Assembly: GCA_003566505.1 (NCBI GenBank)
Contig: PXDA01000056.1
Coordinates: 1-8,719 of the forward strand
Length of the DNA stretch: 8,719 nt
Origin: Mollicutes bacterium
GTDB taxonomy: Bacteria; Bacillota_I; Bacilli_A; RF39; UBA660
Direction of reading: 5' to 3'
In this document: positions 1 to 7,811 of the stretch, piece after piece
Position numbering within the stretch: the stretch's first letter is position 1
How the letters are laid out: the number at the start of each line of letters is the position of its first letter
Notes under the pieces: generated by a model
Seen by the model: the letters and a program-made list of their open reading frames with translations, nothing else
Told to the model about the DNA's origin: nothing
Database searches by the model: none
Program-made: the position numbers and the translations under genes

Positions 1-1201
1 CATCTTGCGCTTTGTCTTCATCTTGTAAAAACTGCCGCGCTTCCTCAGTAACAGTTAATTTTTCTTGAAAGAAAATATCAGTTACCGTCACAATTTCTTG
101 TCCATAACTAATATGATTTTGATAAATTTTCACTAAATGACGCGCCCATTTTTCATCTTGTTGACCATAAGCTTCTTCTAGGTGAGGATAAGTTATAGCA
201 TAAAGTTCATCTAATGATAATTTTTTTATATAATGAGCATTAACCCATTGTAATTTTTTTATATCATATTTAGCAGGCGCTTTATTAATTCTTTTTGGAT
301 CAAATTCAGTTATTAATTCTGACAAAGAAAAAATTTCTTTCGTTGATTCTGGTTTCCATCCTAATAAAACTAAATAATTAACAACCGCTTCTGGCAAATA
401 GCCCATGCGATATAATTCCATAAAAGAAACCGAACCATGTCTTTTTCCCAAGCGTTTCCCCCCTTCATCGACTACCATCGGCAAATGAATATAAGTCGGT
501 TTGTTAAAATCTAATTGATCATATAATAAATTATATTTGGGAGTTGCTGTTAAATATTCATTACCACGAACAACATGGGTAATCGCCATTAAATGATCAT
601 CAACGACATTAGCAAAATTATAAGTAGGGTAACCGTCTGATTTCATTAGAATTTGATCTTCTAATAATTCATTTTGAAAAACCATACGACCATAAACTAA
701 ATCATCATAAACTGTCTCCCCTTCTTGCGGTATTTTTTGACGAATAACTGGTTTTTCACCAGCAGCAATTCGTTTTTCTGCTTCTTCATTTGTTAAATGA
801 CGACATAAACCATCGTAGAGAAAAGCAACCTTTTTATCTTCGGCTTCTTTTCTTAATCTACTTAACCGTTTTTCATCACAAAAACAATAGTAAGCATCGC
901 CTTGTGCCACTAATTTTTTCGCATATTTAGGATAAATTGCTAACCGTTCACTTTGAATGTAAGGTCCATAATCACCACCAGTTAAAGGTCCTTCATCAAC
1001 TTCCATATGACACAAACGTAAAGTATCATAAATAAATTCTAGTGCACCTTCAACACTTCTTTCCTGATCAGTATCTTCAATTCTTAAAATATAATCACCT
1101 TGATTTTTTTTACTAATCAAATAGGCAAAAATAGCCGTGCGTAAATTGCCAACATGCATCATACCGGTTGGTGAGGGTGCAAATCTAGTTCTTACTTTCA
1201 T
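1..1201 (-). CDS. gltX: Glutamyl-tRNA synthetase, C-terminus cut by window edge
   Basis: Class I aminoacyl-tRNA synthetase that charges tRNA with glutamate in the cytoplasm. The frame is open for 400 codons from the ATG at 1201..1199 to the left edge. The family is usually about 480-490 residues, so the anticodon-binding end is missing. The N-terminus reads RFAPSPTGMMHVGNLRTA, with HVGN as the HIGH-type ATP site (about residues 16-19), followed by ILRIEDTDQER. A zinc-knuckle pattern C-x-C-x24-C-x-H is visible at C106, C108, C133 and H135, as in E. coli GltX. The block KSDGYPTYNFANVVDDHL is the usual glutamate/tRNA acceptor region. The KMSKS-type loop reads KRLGKRHG (249-256), with Gly where Ser is usual. 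The SD AAAGGAGG lies 5-6 nt before the ATG, directly after the lepA stop, so gltX is last in the visible operon. Discriminating or non-discriminating specificity cannot be decided here. Confidence 0.96.
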   Translation of the reverse strand, partial: MKVRTRFAPSPTGMMHVGNLRTAIFAYLISKKNQGDYILRIEDTDQERSVEGALEFIYDTLRLCHMEVDEGPLTGGDYGPYIQSERLAIYPKYAKKLVAQGDAYYCFCDEKRLSRLRKEAEDKKVAFLYDGLCRHLTNEEAEKRIAAGEKPVIRQKIPQEGETVYDDLVYGRMVFQNELLEDQILMKSDGYPTYNFANVVDDHLMAITHVVRGNEYLTATPKYNLLYDQLDFNKPTYIHLPMVVDEGGKRLGKRHGSVSFMELYRMGYLPEAVVNYLVLLGWKPESTKEIFSLSELITEFDPKRINKAPAKYDIKKLQWVNAHYIKKLSLDELYAITYPHLEEAYGQQDEKWARHLVKIYQNHISYGQEIVTVTDIFFQEKLTVTEEARQFLQDEDKAQD

Positions 1202-1214
1202 ATTTTCCTCCTTT

Positions 1215-3011
1215 TTAGTCATTATCAATACTTAAAACGGCTAAAAAAGCTTCTTCGGGAATTTCTACATTGCCAACTTTTTTCATTTTCCGTTTTCCTT
1301 CTTTTTGTTTTTCTAACAGCTTTCTTTTGCGGGTAACATCGCCACCATAGCACTTCGCTAAAACATTTTTGCGAATTGCGCGCACATTAGAGCGGGCGAT
1401 GATGCGACTACCAATGCTTGCTTGAATCGGCACTTCAAATTGCTGCCGAGGTATTAAGTTTTGTAAATTATCAACTAAACTACGACCTCTTTTTTGAGCG
1501 AAATCACGATGAACTATCATACTTAAAGCATCAACTGCTTCATTATTAATTAAAATATCCATTTTCACTAAATCACTTGCTTGATATCCCGCTAAATCAT
1601 AATCAAGCGAAGCATAACCACTCGTGACTGATTTTAATTTTTCAAAAAAATCATACACTATTTCCAAAAGGGGTATTTGATAATGAATATTAACCCGTTT
1701 CTCATCTAAATATTCCATTGTTTGATAAACGCCCCTTCGTTTTTGGCAAATTTCCATTACAGCACCAATATAACTAGCGGGAACAATAATATTTAATTTA
1801 ACAAACGGTTCGTGAATTTCTTTTATTTTTGTTCGCTCTGGTAAATTAGTTGGGTTTTCAATTTTAATTACTTGACCATCATTTAAATAAACTTGATAAA
1901 TAACCGATGGCATGGTAGTAATTAATGCCAATTTAAATTCACGCTTTAAACGTTCTTGAATAATTTCCATATGAAGCAGTCCTAAAAAACCAACCCGAAA
2001 GCCAAAGCCCAATGCTTGCGAAGTTTCCGCAGTATAAACTAAAGCCGAATCATTTAATTTTAATTTCTCTAAAGCATTTTTCAACGCTTCATATTTATTA
2101 TTTTCCAAAGGATAAAAGCCACAATAAACCATTGGTTTCATGGGCTGGTAGCCGGGTAATGGTTCCGTGGCTGGATTGTTTTTTAAAGTTAGCGTGTCAC
2201 CAACTTGAACATCATCAATTTTTTTAATATTAGCAACAACAAAACCAACTTCGCCACTTTTTAAACTTTCTTTTTCTTCAGCAAAAGGATTATTAATACC
2301 TAAAGCGCTTACCACATAATTAGCTTGTGATGACATCATAGTAATTTCATCACCTTTTTTTACCGTTCCCGAAAAAATACGAACATTAACAATTACACCC
2401 CGATAAGAATCAAAAAAACTATCAAAAATTAAAGCTTTTAAAGGTGCTTCATCATCAATTGGTGGCGCTGGCACTTTATTAATAATGGTTTCTAAAATAG
2501 TTTCAATTCCCTCACCTGTTTTGGCGCTTGTTAAAATAATATCATCTTCATCAAAACCAAAACTATTGATTAAATCTTGTTTAACACTTGCCACATCAGC
2601 ATTTGGTAAATCTATTTTATTGATTACCGGAATAATAACTAAATCATGCTCTAATGCTAAATATAAATTAGCTAATGTTTGGGCTTCAATGCCTTGGGCG
2701 GCATCAACAATTAAAAGAACGCCCTCACAGGCCGCCAAACTACGACTTACTTCATAAGAAAAATCAACATGTCCCGGAGTATCAATTAATTGCAATAAAT
2801 AATCCTCATCCTGATAATGATAATTTAATTGGACAGCATTTAATTTTATGGTAATACCCCGTTCGCGCTCTAATTCCATATCATCAAGTAATTGTTTTTT
2901 ACTTTGCCGATCGGTTATGGCTTGCGTTTTTTCTAAAATGCGATCTGCTAAAGTACTCTTACCATGATCAATATGCGCGATAATGGCAAAATTTCTAATT
3001 CTCCTTGTCAT
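1215..3011 (-). CDS. lepA: Elongation factor 4 (LepA), ribosomal back-translocase GTPase
   Basis: Translational GTPase that binds the ribosome and promotes back-translocation or remodelling under stress. The 598-residue length matches the family (about 600). With the start at 3011, the G1 P-loop AHIDHGKST is at 12-20, G2 RGITI at 51-55, G3 DTPGH at 77-81, G4 NKID at 131-134 and G5 SAK at 162-164. The LepA-specific C-terminal domain is present, with CYGGDVTRKRKLLEKQKEGK and a run of lysines before the acidic end. The frame also opens at a TTG at 3032 inside galU. I prefer the ATG at 3011 because AAGGTGA lies 4 nt before it and the protein then begins MTRRIRNFAIIAHIDHGK, the family-typical N-terminus. 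The galU TGA lies only 4 nt upstream of this ATG, implying translational coupling. gltX follows after 13 nt. Confidence 0.97.
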   Translation of the reverse strand: MTRRIRNFAIIAHIDHGKSTLADRILEKTQAITDRQSKKQLLDDMELERERGITIKLNAVQLNYHYQDEDYLLQLIDTPGHVDFSYEVSRSLAACEGVLLIVDAAQGIEAQTLANLYLALEHDLVIIPVINKIDLPNADVASVKQDLINSFGFDEDDIILTSAKTGEGIETILETIINKVPAPPIDDEAPLKALIFDSFFDSYRGVIVNVRIFSGTVKKGDEITMMSSQANYVVSALGINNPFAEEKESLKSGEVGFVVANIKKIDDVQVGDTLTLKNNPATEPLPGYQPMKPMVYCGFYPLENNKYEALKNALEKLKLNDSALVYTAETSQALGFGFRVGFLGLLHMEIIQERLKREFKLALITTMPSVIYQVYLNDGQVIKIENPTNLPERTKIKEIHEPFVKLNIIVPASYIGAVMEICQKRRGVYQTMEYLDEKRVNIHYQIPLLEIVYDFFEKLKSVTSGYASLDYDLAGYQASDLVKMDILINNEAVDALSMIVHRDFAQKRGRSLVDNLQNLIPRQQFEVPIQASIGSRIIARSNVRAIRKNVLAKCYGGDVTRKRKLLEKQKEGKRKMKKVGNVEIPEEAFLAVLSIDND

Positions 3012-3015
3012 CTTT

Positions 3016-3864
3016 TCACCTTGCTTTTTCAATATATTTTTTAATATCTTCCTTTATTTCTGCATGCTCTTTGGCATAATCAATAACTGCTTTTACATAT
3101 TCACTTTTATTACCAGTATCATAATGGCGACCAGCAATCGTACAAGTAACAAATTCTTCTTCTTTCATCAATCTTAAAAAGGCATCGGTAAGATATACTT
3201 CTTTACCGTTTTGGTATTGATCAGTAATTTTTGCAAAAATATTTGGCGATAAAATATAACGTCCTAAACTAGCTAAATTACTGTTTGTAACTCCTTCTTT
3301 TGGTTTTTCATGAAAGTTTTGAACACGTCCTGTTTCATCACATTCAATAATACCATAAAGATATTTTTGCGAGTCACTAATTTCTTTACAACCTAAAACC
3401 GAACATTGTTTTTTTTCACAAATAGCCATTAATTGCTTCAAAGCAGGCGGGTTAGTAAAAAAAAGATCATCGCCATATAAAACAGCGAAGTATTCATCAC
3501 CAACAAAATCAGCAGCTAAACGCACCGCCGCACCACTACCAGCTGCTTCCCTTTGTCGCATAAAATAAATTTTTACTTTTTGCTCTAAGGTTGGTATTTT
3601 TATTAATTTATCAGACGCATTTTTTTCAAGTAAAGTTCCTTCTAGTTCATAATTGCGATCGAAATAATCTTCGACTGTCTTTTTCTGATTATTAGTAATA
3701 AATAATATTTCTTCAATACCACTAGCAATTGCCTCTTGCACGATAAAATGAATAACCGGTGTATCAACTATCGGCAACATTTCTTTCGGCACTGCTTTAG
3801 TAAAGGGAAGAAAACGCGTACCAAATCCAGCAATGGGAATAACCGCTTTTTTTATTTTCTTCAC
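3016..3864 (-). CDS. galU: UTP-glucose-1-phosphate uridylyltransferase (GalU/GtaB family)
   Basis: Cytoplasmic nucleotidyltransferase making UDP-glucose from UTP and glucose-1-phosphate for glycolipid, polysaccharide or galactose metabolism. It has 282 residues, slightly under the usual 290-300. The nucleotide-binding N-terminus AGFGTRFLP (12-20) and KEMLP (27-31) are canonical. GDD (131-133), EKPKE (186-190), SNLASLGRYIL (195-205), LTDA (225-228) and YDTGNK (248-253) follow in family order. One block departs from the norm: the usual RQxExxGLGHA reads RQREAAGSGAA (103-113). The start is a GTG at 3864..3862 with GAAGGA upstream. It shares one base with the TAG of the preceding small membrane-protein gene (TAGTG), so translation is probably coupled. 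Membership of the family is firm. The exact sugar phosphate is inferred from family resemblance. Confidence 0.92.
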   Translation of the reverse strand: MKKIKKAVIPIAGFGTRFLPFTKAVPKEMLPIVDTPVIHFIVQEAIASGIEEILFITNNQKKTVEDYFDRNYELEGTLLEKNASDKLIKIPTLEQKVKIYFMRQREAAGSGAAVRLAADFVGDEYFAVLYGDDLFFTNPPALKQLMAICEKKQCSVLGCKEISDSQKYLYGIIECDETGRVQNFHEKPKEGVTNSNLASLGRYILSPNIFAKITDQYQNGKEVYLTDAFLRLMKEEEFVTCTIAGRHYDTGNKSEYVKAVIDYAKEHAEIKEDIKKYIEKAR

Positions 3865-4043
3865 TATTTTTCCTTCTCCAAAGCGTTATAAGTCGCATGA
3901 AAAATCGCAATACCTAAAAAGAAAAACACTAACCACAATAATGGGTTTTGATGATGATCACGAATAAAGTCTATCGGTCCTTCAAACGTGTCTTCTACCG
4001 AACGAGTAAATTCTTGAAAAAGTGATAAATTAAATAAAAACAT
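3864..4043 (-). CDS. Small single-span membrane protein, 59 residues, unknown function
   Basis: A 59-codon gene fills the whole gap between pcrA and galU. Its ATG (4043..4041) comes one base after the pcrA TAA. A perfect AAGGAGG SD lies inside the last codons of pcrA. Its TAG shares a base with the galU GTG. The N-terminal half begins MFLFNLSLFQEF and is partly amphipathic, followed by an acidic stretch (about 16-30). One hydrophobic span of about 16 residues covers 35-50 (LLWLVFFFLGIAIFHA), then a charged tail ending LEKEK. No cleavable signal peptide is evident. By the positive-inside rule orientation is ambiguous. I recognise no family. The tight packing, the strong SD and the lack of any slack sequence make it a real gene. 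Its position suggests co-expression with galU, but a functional link is only inference. Confidence 0.85.
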   Translation of the reverse strand: MFLFNLSLFQEFTRSVEDTFEGPIDFIRDHHQNPLLWLVFFFLGIAIFHATYNALEKEK

Positions 4044-4044
4044 T

Positions 4045-6117
4045 TTATTCCTCCTTAACCTTTTTTATACTTTTATGACCTTTAATAAATTTTTTAACAT
4101 CTTTCGCAAATGCAATGGTTAAGATGTCATTACTAACTTCAACAATAATGCCTTGTCCATATTTATCGGAAACAACCTTTTCACCAACAGTAAATTCAAT
4201 ATCCTCATCAATATTATCATCACTGTTAGTATTATTAACCGTTACTTCTTCACAAGTCATAAGATTCATTTCATCAATAAAACGGCTCGGAATACTTAAA
4301 GTGCGACGACCAAATAATTGGCGGTTTTTGGTATACGTAATATACAATTGTTCACAAGCGCGTGTTAATGCTACATAGCATAATCTTCTTTCTTCTTCGA
4401 GTTCTTCAAGATCGCCTTGTGAATTAGCATGCGGCAAAAGATCTTCTTCCATGCCAACCACAAAAACATATTTAAATTCCAACCCTTTTGCAGCATGAAT
4501 AGTCATCAAAGTAATTTGCGGGATATCTTCTTCGTATTCGACAACATCTGTTACTAAACTAATCTCTGCCAAAAAATCTTCTAATGATATTATACCATAT
4601 TTTTCCTCAAAATCTTTAGTAATTGATTTAAATTCTTCAAGATTTTCTAAGCGCACTTCTGCCTTAGCACTATTCTCTTTTTCTAATTCTTCCCGCATAC
4701 CACTACGTTGCAGAGTTTCCTCAACTAACTCTGTCAAACTAACTTCATTACTTAATTGTCTTAGTTCCGTAATTAAATTTTTAAATGTTAGTTCCTTTTC
4801 GGTCGTTAAAGCAGCAAATAAAACTTCGTTGCTTGCTTGTGCTCTTTGCTCTAAATCAGCCAGTGATTTCGGACCAATTTTACGACTTGGTTCATTAATA
4901 ATGCGTAAGAGAGAGACATCATCATTTACATTATAAATTAATTTCAAATATGCTAATAAATCTTTGATTTCTTTGCGATGATAAAAATGAACATTACCAA
5001 CAATACGATAGGGTAAGCCCTTTCTTAAAATAGTTTCTTCAAAAACTCGTGATTGGGCGTTGGTGCGATATAAAATAGCAATTTCGTTTAAATCCGCCCC
5101 TTGGTTTTTTAAATCATTAATGGTTTGGGCGACATATTCAGCTTCTTGATGTTCATCTAATAAAACATTAACTACTACTTCGGCACCAGCTTCTTTATCA
5201 GTCCATAATTTTTTTTCTTTTTTGCGCGCATTATATTTTATTACTTGATTGGCAACATCTAAAATATTTTGCGTTGAACGATAATTTTTTTCTAAAACCA
5301 CTTGCTGGCATTTGGGAAAATCCTTTTCAAAGTTTAAAATATTACGATAATTAGAACCGCGAAAACCATAGATCGATTGTGATTCATCACCGACAACACA
5401 AATATTTTGTTCTTTGTTAACTAATTTTTTTACCAAGACATATTGTGCTTCGTTAGTATCCTGATATTCATCAATTAAGATATATCTAAATAATTTTTGA
5501 TATTCTGCTAAAACCGCCGGATATTTTTGAAACAACTCAATTGGTTTTAATAATAAATCATCAAAATCAACGGCATTGCTTTTTTTTAATTTTTCTTCAT
5601 ATTTTGCAAACACGCTTTGAAATATTTCATCATGATAACTATTAATATATTTTTTAAATGTTTCAGCAGTTACTAAATTATTTTTACAACTACTGATTCT
5701 ATTTTTAATATTTTTCGGATTATGCATTTTGGGATCAAGGTTTTTTTCCTTCAAGATTTTTTTTACAAGTGTTAAACTATCGCTAGCATCAAAAATAGTA
5801 AAATTACGACTATATGATAAACGCGTATAATTTTCCCGAATAATACGAACACCAAAAGAATGAAAGGTCGATATTTGCATTTCATTGGCTTTTTTACCAA
5901 CCATTCCTCTAATACGCATTTGCATTTCTTTGGCTGCTTTATTAGTAAAAGTAATCGCCAAAATTTCTTGTGGCAATGCTAATTCTTCAGCTAATAAATA
6001 AGCAATTTTAGTCGTTAAAACTTTGGTTTTACCACTACCAGCACCAGCTATTATTAAAAGTGGTCCTTTCGTGATTTGGACCGCTTTTTTTTGTTGTTCA
6101 TTTAATTTTTCGAGCAT
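4045..6117 (-). CDS. pcrA: ATP-dependent DNA helicase, UvrD/PcrA type
   Basis: Superfamily 1A 3'-5' helicase acting in nucleotide-excision repair, rolling-circle replication and removal of RecA filaments or stalled RNA polymerase. All SF1 motifs are present: Walker A AGAGSGKT (24-31), Ia TFTNKAAKEM (56-65), Ib STFHSFG (83-89), II DEYQD (216-220), III GDESQSIYGFRG (243-254), IV KNYRST (277-282), V TIHAAKGLEF (539-548) and VI CYVALTRA (580-587). An acidic linker (about 620-641) leads to a C-terminal Tudor-like domain (about 643-688) with VGEKVVSDKYGQGIIVEV, the PcrA segment that contacts RNA polymerase. At 690 residues it is somewhat shorter than B. subtilis PcrA (about 740). The ATG is preceded by AGGTGAT with a 3-nt gap. 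It heads the second transcription unit. The usual neighbour ligA is not next to it. Confidence 0.95.
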   Translation of the reverse strand: MLEKLNEQQKKAVQITKGPLLIIAGAGSGKTKVLTTKIAYLLAEELALPQEILAITFTNKAAKEMQMRIRGMVGKKANEMQISTFHSFGVRIIRENYTRLSYSRNFTIFDASDSLTLVKKILKEKNLDPKMHNPKNIKNRISSCKNNLVTAETFKKYINSYHDEIFQSVFAKYEEKLKKSNAVDFDDLLLKPIELFQKYPAVLAEYQKLFRYILIDEYQDTNEAQYVLVKKLVNKEQNICVVGDESQSIYGFRGSNYRNILNFEKDFPKCQQVVLEKNYRSTQNILDVANQVIKYNARKKEKKLWTDKEAGAEVVVNVLLDEHQEAEYVAQTINDLKNQGADLNEIAILYRTNAQSRVFEETILRKGLPYRIVGNVHFYHRKEIKDLLAYLKLIYNVNDDVSLLRIINEPSRKIGPKSLADLEQRAQASNEVLFAALTTEKELTFKNLITELRQLSNEVSLTELVEETLQRSGMREELEKENSAKAEVRLENLEEFKSITKDFEEKYGIISLEDFLAEISLVTDVVEYEEDIPQITLMTIHAAKGLEFKYVFVVGMEEDLLPHANSQGDLEELEEERRLCYVALTRACEQLYITYTKNRQLFGRRTLSIPSRFIDEMNLMTCEEVTVNNTNSDDNIDEDIEFTVGEKVVSDKYGQGIIVEVSNDILTIAFAKDVKKFIKGHKSIKKVKEE

Positions 6118-6130
6118 TTTATCACCTGAT
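6107..6130 (-). promoter_or_regulatory. pcrA: Ribosome binding site fixing the pcrA start
   Basis: Read on the minus strand, CAGGTGAT is followed by AAA and the ATG at 6117. GGTGAT pairs with the 5' part of the anti-SD sequence (extended SD consensus AAGGAGGTGATC). tsaD and tsaE use the same arrangement, which supports this ATG over any internal start. Confidence 0.7.
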
Positions 6131-6138
6131 ATAATCTT

Positions 6139-6165
6139 ATCATAAAACTAATTTTTTATTAACAA
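6139..6165 (-). promoter_or_regulatory. Possible weak promoter for the pcrA-galU-lepA-gltX unit
   Basis: Between the tsaD terminator and pcrA the minus strand shows TTGTTA (6165..6160) and TATGAT (6144..6139), four to five matches each to the sigma-A consensus. The spacer is only 15 nt, shorter than the usual 17. A promoter is expected in this gap because a terminator lies just upstream. The exact elements are uncertain in such A/T-rich sequence. Read-through from tsaD is the alternative. Confidence 0.3.
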
Positions 6166-6180
6166 TTTATATTTTTTTAT

Positions 6181-6210
6181 AAAAAAAATATAGTTAATGT
6201 TAACTATATT
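6181..6210 (-). terminator. Intrinsic terminator of tsaE-tsaB-tsaD, overlapping the tsaD stop
   Basis: A perfect inverted repeat has 11-bp arms at 6210..6200 (AATATAGTTAA on the minus strand) and 6197..6187, separated by 2 nt. The descending arm runs into a minus-strand T tract covering 6188..6181. Two bases of the tsaD TAA belong to the stem. The stem holds a single G-C pair and its tight loop must open by a pair or two, so it may be weak. The layout (hairpin, then U run, directly after a stop) is that of a rho-independent terminator. Confidence 0.72.
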
Positions 6211-7225
6211 ATTCATTTTCCGATGTTAATTCACAAACTGATTTTGCAACCATTTTTTCATCAAAACAATGATTAAGCTGTAGAGCAAAATAACCCGCCG
6301 CTGCAATCATGGCGGCGTTATCAGTACAATTAATTACTTTAGGTACAATAAAATGAAACCCTTCATTTTGGCAACGATTTTTTAATTCTTCGCGCAAACT
6401 TGAATTAGCAGCAACACCACCAACTAACACTAAATTATTGACTTGATAAATTTGCATTGCTTTAATAGTTTTTTTTGCTAAAACATCAATAATTCTTTTT
6501 TGAAACGAGTGCGCTAAATCATCTTTATTAATTGTATTTCCTCTTTGCTTTTCATTATGAATTAAATTAGTAACAGCACTTTTTAAGCCACTAAAACTAA
6601 AATTAAAACTATCATCATCTAAAGGATATGGCAGATCATAATTATCATCGCCTTTTTGCGCTCTTTGATCAATTATGGGACCACCAGGATAACCCAAATC
6701 TAATAAACGGGCGACTTTATCATAAGCCTCGCCAACCGCATCATCTAAGGTCCCACCAATTTTTTCAAAAGAGTAATCCTCTTTCATATATATTAATTCT
6801 GTATGTCCACCGCTTACTACTAAAGCCATTAAAGGAAAAGGCATTTTAGTTTCTAGATTACTAGCATAAATATGTCCTGCAATATGATGAACTGGCACTA
6901 AGGGAATATCATTTAACCAGGCAAGTGTTTTGGCAACCATTAATCCTACCAACAAAGAACCAATTAAGCCTGGTCCATAAGTAACCGCAATGGCATCAAT
7001 ATCCTTTAACCGTAAGTTAGCATCAGTTAAAACTTTTTCTAACGCCCAAGTTATATTCTTTTCATGGGTGCGACTTGCTATTTCTGGCACCACACCACCA
7101 TATGCCTCATGTTCATTAACTTGTGACATAATAACACTAGCTATTTCTTGATAGCCATTTTTCACAATTGCGACACTTGTTTCATCACAACTTGTTTCCA
7201 AAGCTAAAATATATTTATCATTCAT
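6209..7225 (-). CDS. tsaD: tRNA N6-adenosine threonylcarbamoyltransferase, catalytic subunit
   Basis: Transfers the threonylcarbamoyl group from threonylcarbamoyl-AMP to A37 of ANN-decoding tRNAs, forming t6A with TsaB and TsaE. It is a 338-residue ASKHA-fold protein, as usual for the family (about 335-345). Visible motifs are ALETSCDETS (8-17), GPGLIGSLLVG (84-94), the metal-binding HHIAGH (H114, H118), VVSGGHT (136-142), NFSFSGLKSAVTNLI (208-222), VGGVAANSSLR (268-278) and CTDNAAM with the third metal ligand Asp302. A GTG at 7234 in frame would add three residues. I chose the ATG at 7225 because that GTG forms part of the SD (AGGTGATC, 3 nt before the ATG) and M-N-D-K-Y-I-L-A-L-E-T matches the family N-terminus. 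The start overlaps the end of tsaB by 8 nt (ATGAATGA), indicating coupled translation. Confidence 0.96.
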   Translation of the reverse strand: MNDKYILALETSCDETSVAIVKNGYQEIASVIMSQVNEHEAYGGVVPEIASRTHEKNITWALEKVLTDANLRLKDIDAIAVTYGPGLIGSLLVGLMVAKTLAWLNDIPLVPVHHIAGHIYASNLETKMPFPLMALVVSGGHTELIYMKEDYSFEKIGGTLDDAVGEAYDKVARLLDLGYPGGPIIDQRAQKGDDNYDLPYPLDDDSFNFSFSGLKSAVTNLIHNEKQRGNTINKDDLAHSFQKRIIDVLAKKTIKAMQIYQVNNLVLVGGVAANSSLREELKNRCQNEGFHFIVPKVINCTDNAAMIAAAGYFALQLNHCFDEKMVAKSVCELTSENE

Positions 7226-7811
7226 TTTGATCACCTGTCATTTTTTGATAACCTAAATTTTTTAAATAATTTGGTGCAATAGCATGAACTTTATCTTCTT
7301 TTTCGGCAAATATTTTTTGCATCTTATAAAAATCAATTGATGGCTCTTTTTCCGCTTGTAAATTAACATGTTTTACTTGTGGATACTTGCCTAAAAAATC
7401 CTCTATTTTCGTATATTCCTCCGCTTTTTTTGCTAAATCACTCCCGTAATAGCCCATATATCCCCAACCATTTTTATCAGGCAAACTAATAATTAAATCT
7501 TTTTGATAACCACTAGCATAAAAAGCAAAAGTTGACAAAGCACAAATGGGAATTTGTTGCTGCCAAGCAAAAGTTTTGGCAATACTAAGACCAACACGAA
7601 TACCAGTAAAAGAACCGGGACCATTAGTAACGTATATTTTATCAATCATAATTGGTTTAATATTAGCATCAGCAAAAACTTTTTCAAGCATAAAAAAAAT
7701 ACGCTCAGATAATTTATGATCGTTTTTTTCTTGATGATGGATTATTTTATCACCATCAATAATAGCAATATTAACAAAAAAAGAGGCCGTGTCTAAAAAT
7801 AAAATTTTCAC
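7218..7811 (-). CDS. tsaB: t6A biosynthesis partner protein TsaB
   Basis: Non-catalytic ASKHA paralogue that dimerises with TsaD and holds the t6A complex together. The diagnostic N-terminus KILFLDTAS (2-10) and the strongest family block VTNGPGSFTGIRVGLSIAKTFAW (starting at 61) are present. The C-terminus AIAPNYLKNLGYQK matches the family end. It has 197 residues from the GTG at 7811, shorter than the usual 215-235, with the C-terminal lobe compact. An in-frame ATG at 7826 would add MRGRF but lies well inside tsaE. GAGGG sits 6 nt before the GTG, and GTGA overlaps the tsaE TGA by 4 nt, a classic coupling junction. No rimI acetyltransferase gene separates tsaB from tsaD, unlike in many bacteria. 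Confidence 0.93.
   Translation of the reverse strand: MKILFLDTASFFVNIAIIDGDKIIHHQEKNDHKLSERIFFMLEKVFADANIKPIMIDKIYVTNGPGSFTGIRVGLSIAKTFAWQQQIPICALSTFAFYASGYQKDLIISLPDKNGWGYMGYYGSDLAKKAEEYTKIEDFLGKYPQVKHVNLQAEKEPSIDFYKMQKIFAEKEDKVHAIAPNYLKNLGYQKMTGDQNE

Noticed and set aside
2012..2757. Plus-strand open frames of 71-90 codons opposite lepA
   Set aside because: They lie fully antisense to a conserved gene, have no SD, and give low-complexity peptides. They arise from the absence of certain codons in the lepA frame.
3009..3032. TTG at 3032 as the lepA start, seven codons upstream
   Set aside because: It lies inside galU with no SD, and the ATG at 3011 has AAGGTGA at the right distance and the family-typical N-terminus.
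4115..4378. Plus-strand 87-codon frame opposite the pcrA 3' end
   Set aside because: Antisense to the conserved helicase C-terminus, no SD or promoter, and no recognisable composition. The same applies to the frames at 6628-6849 and 8067-8252.
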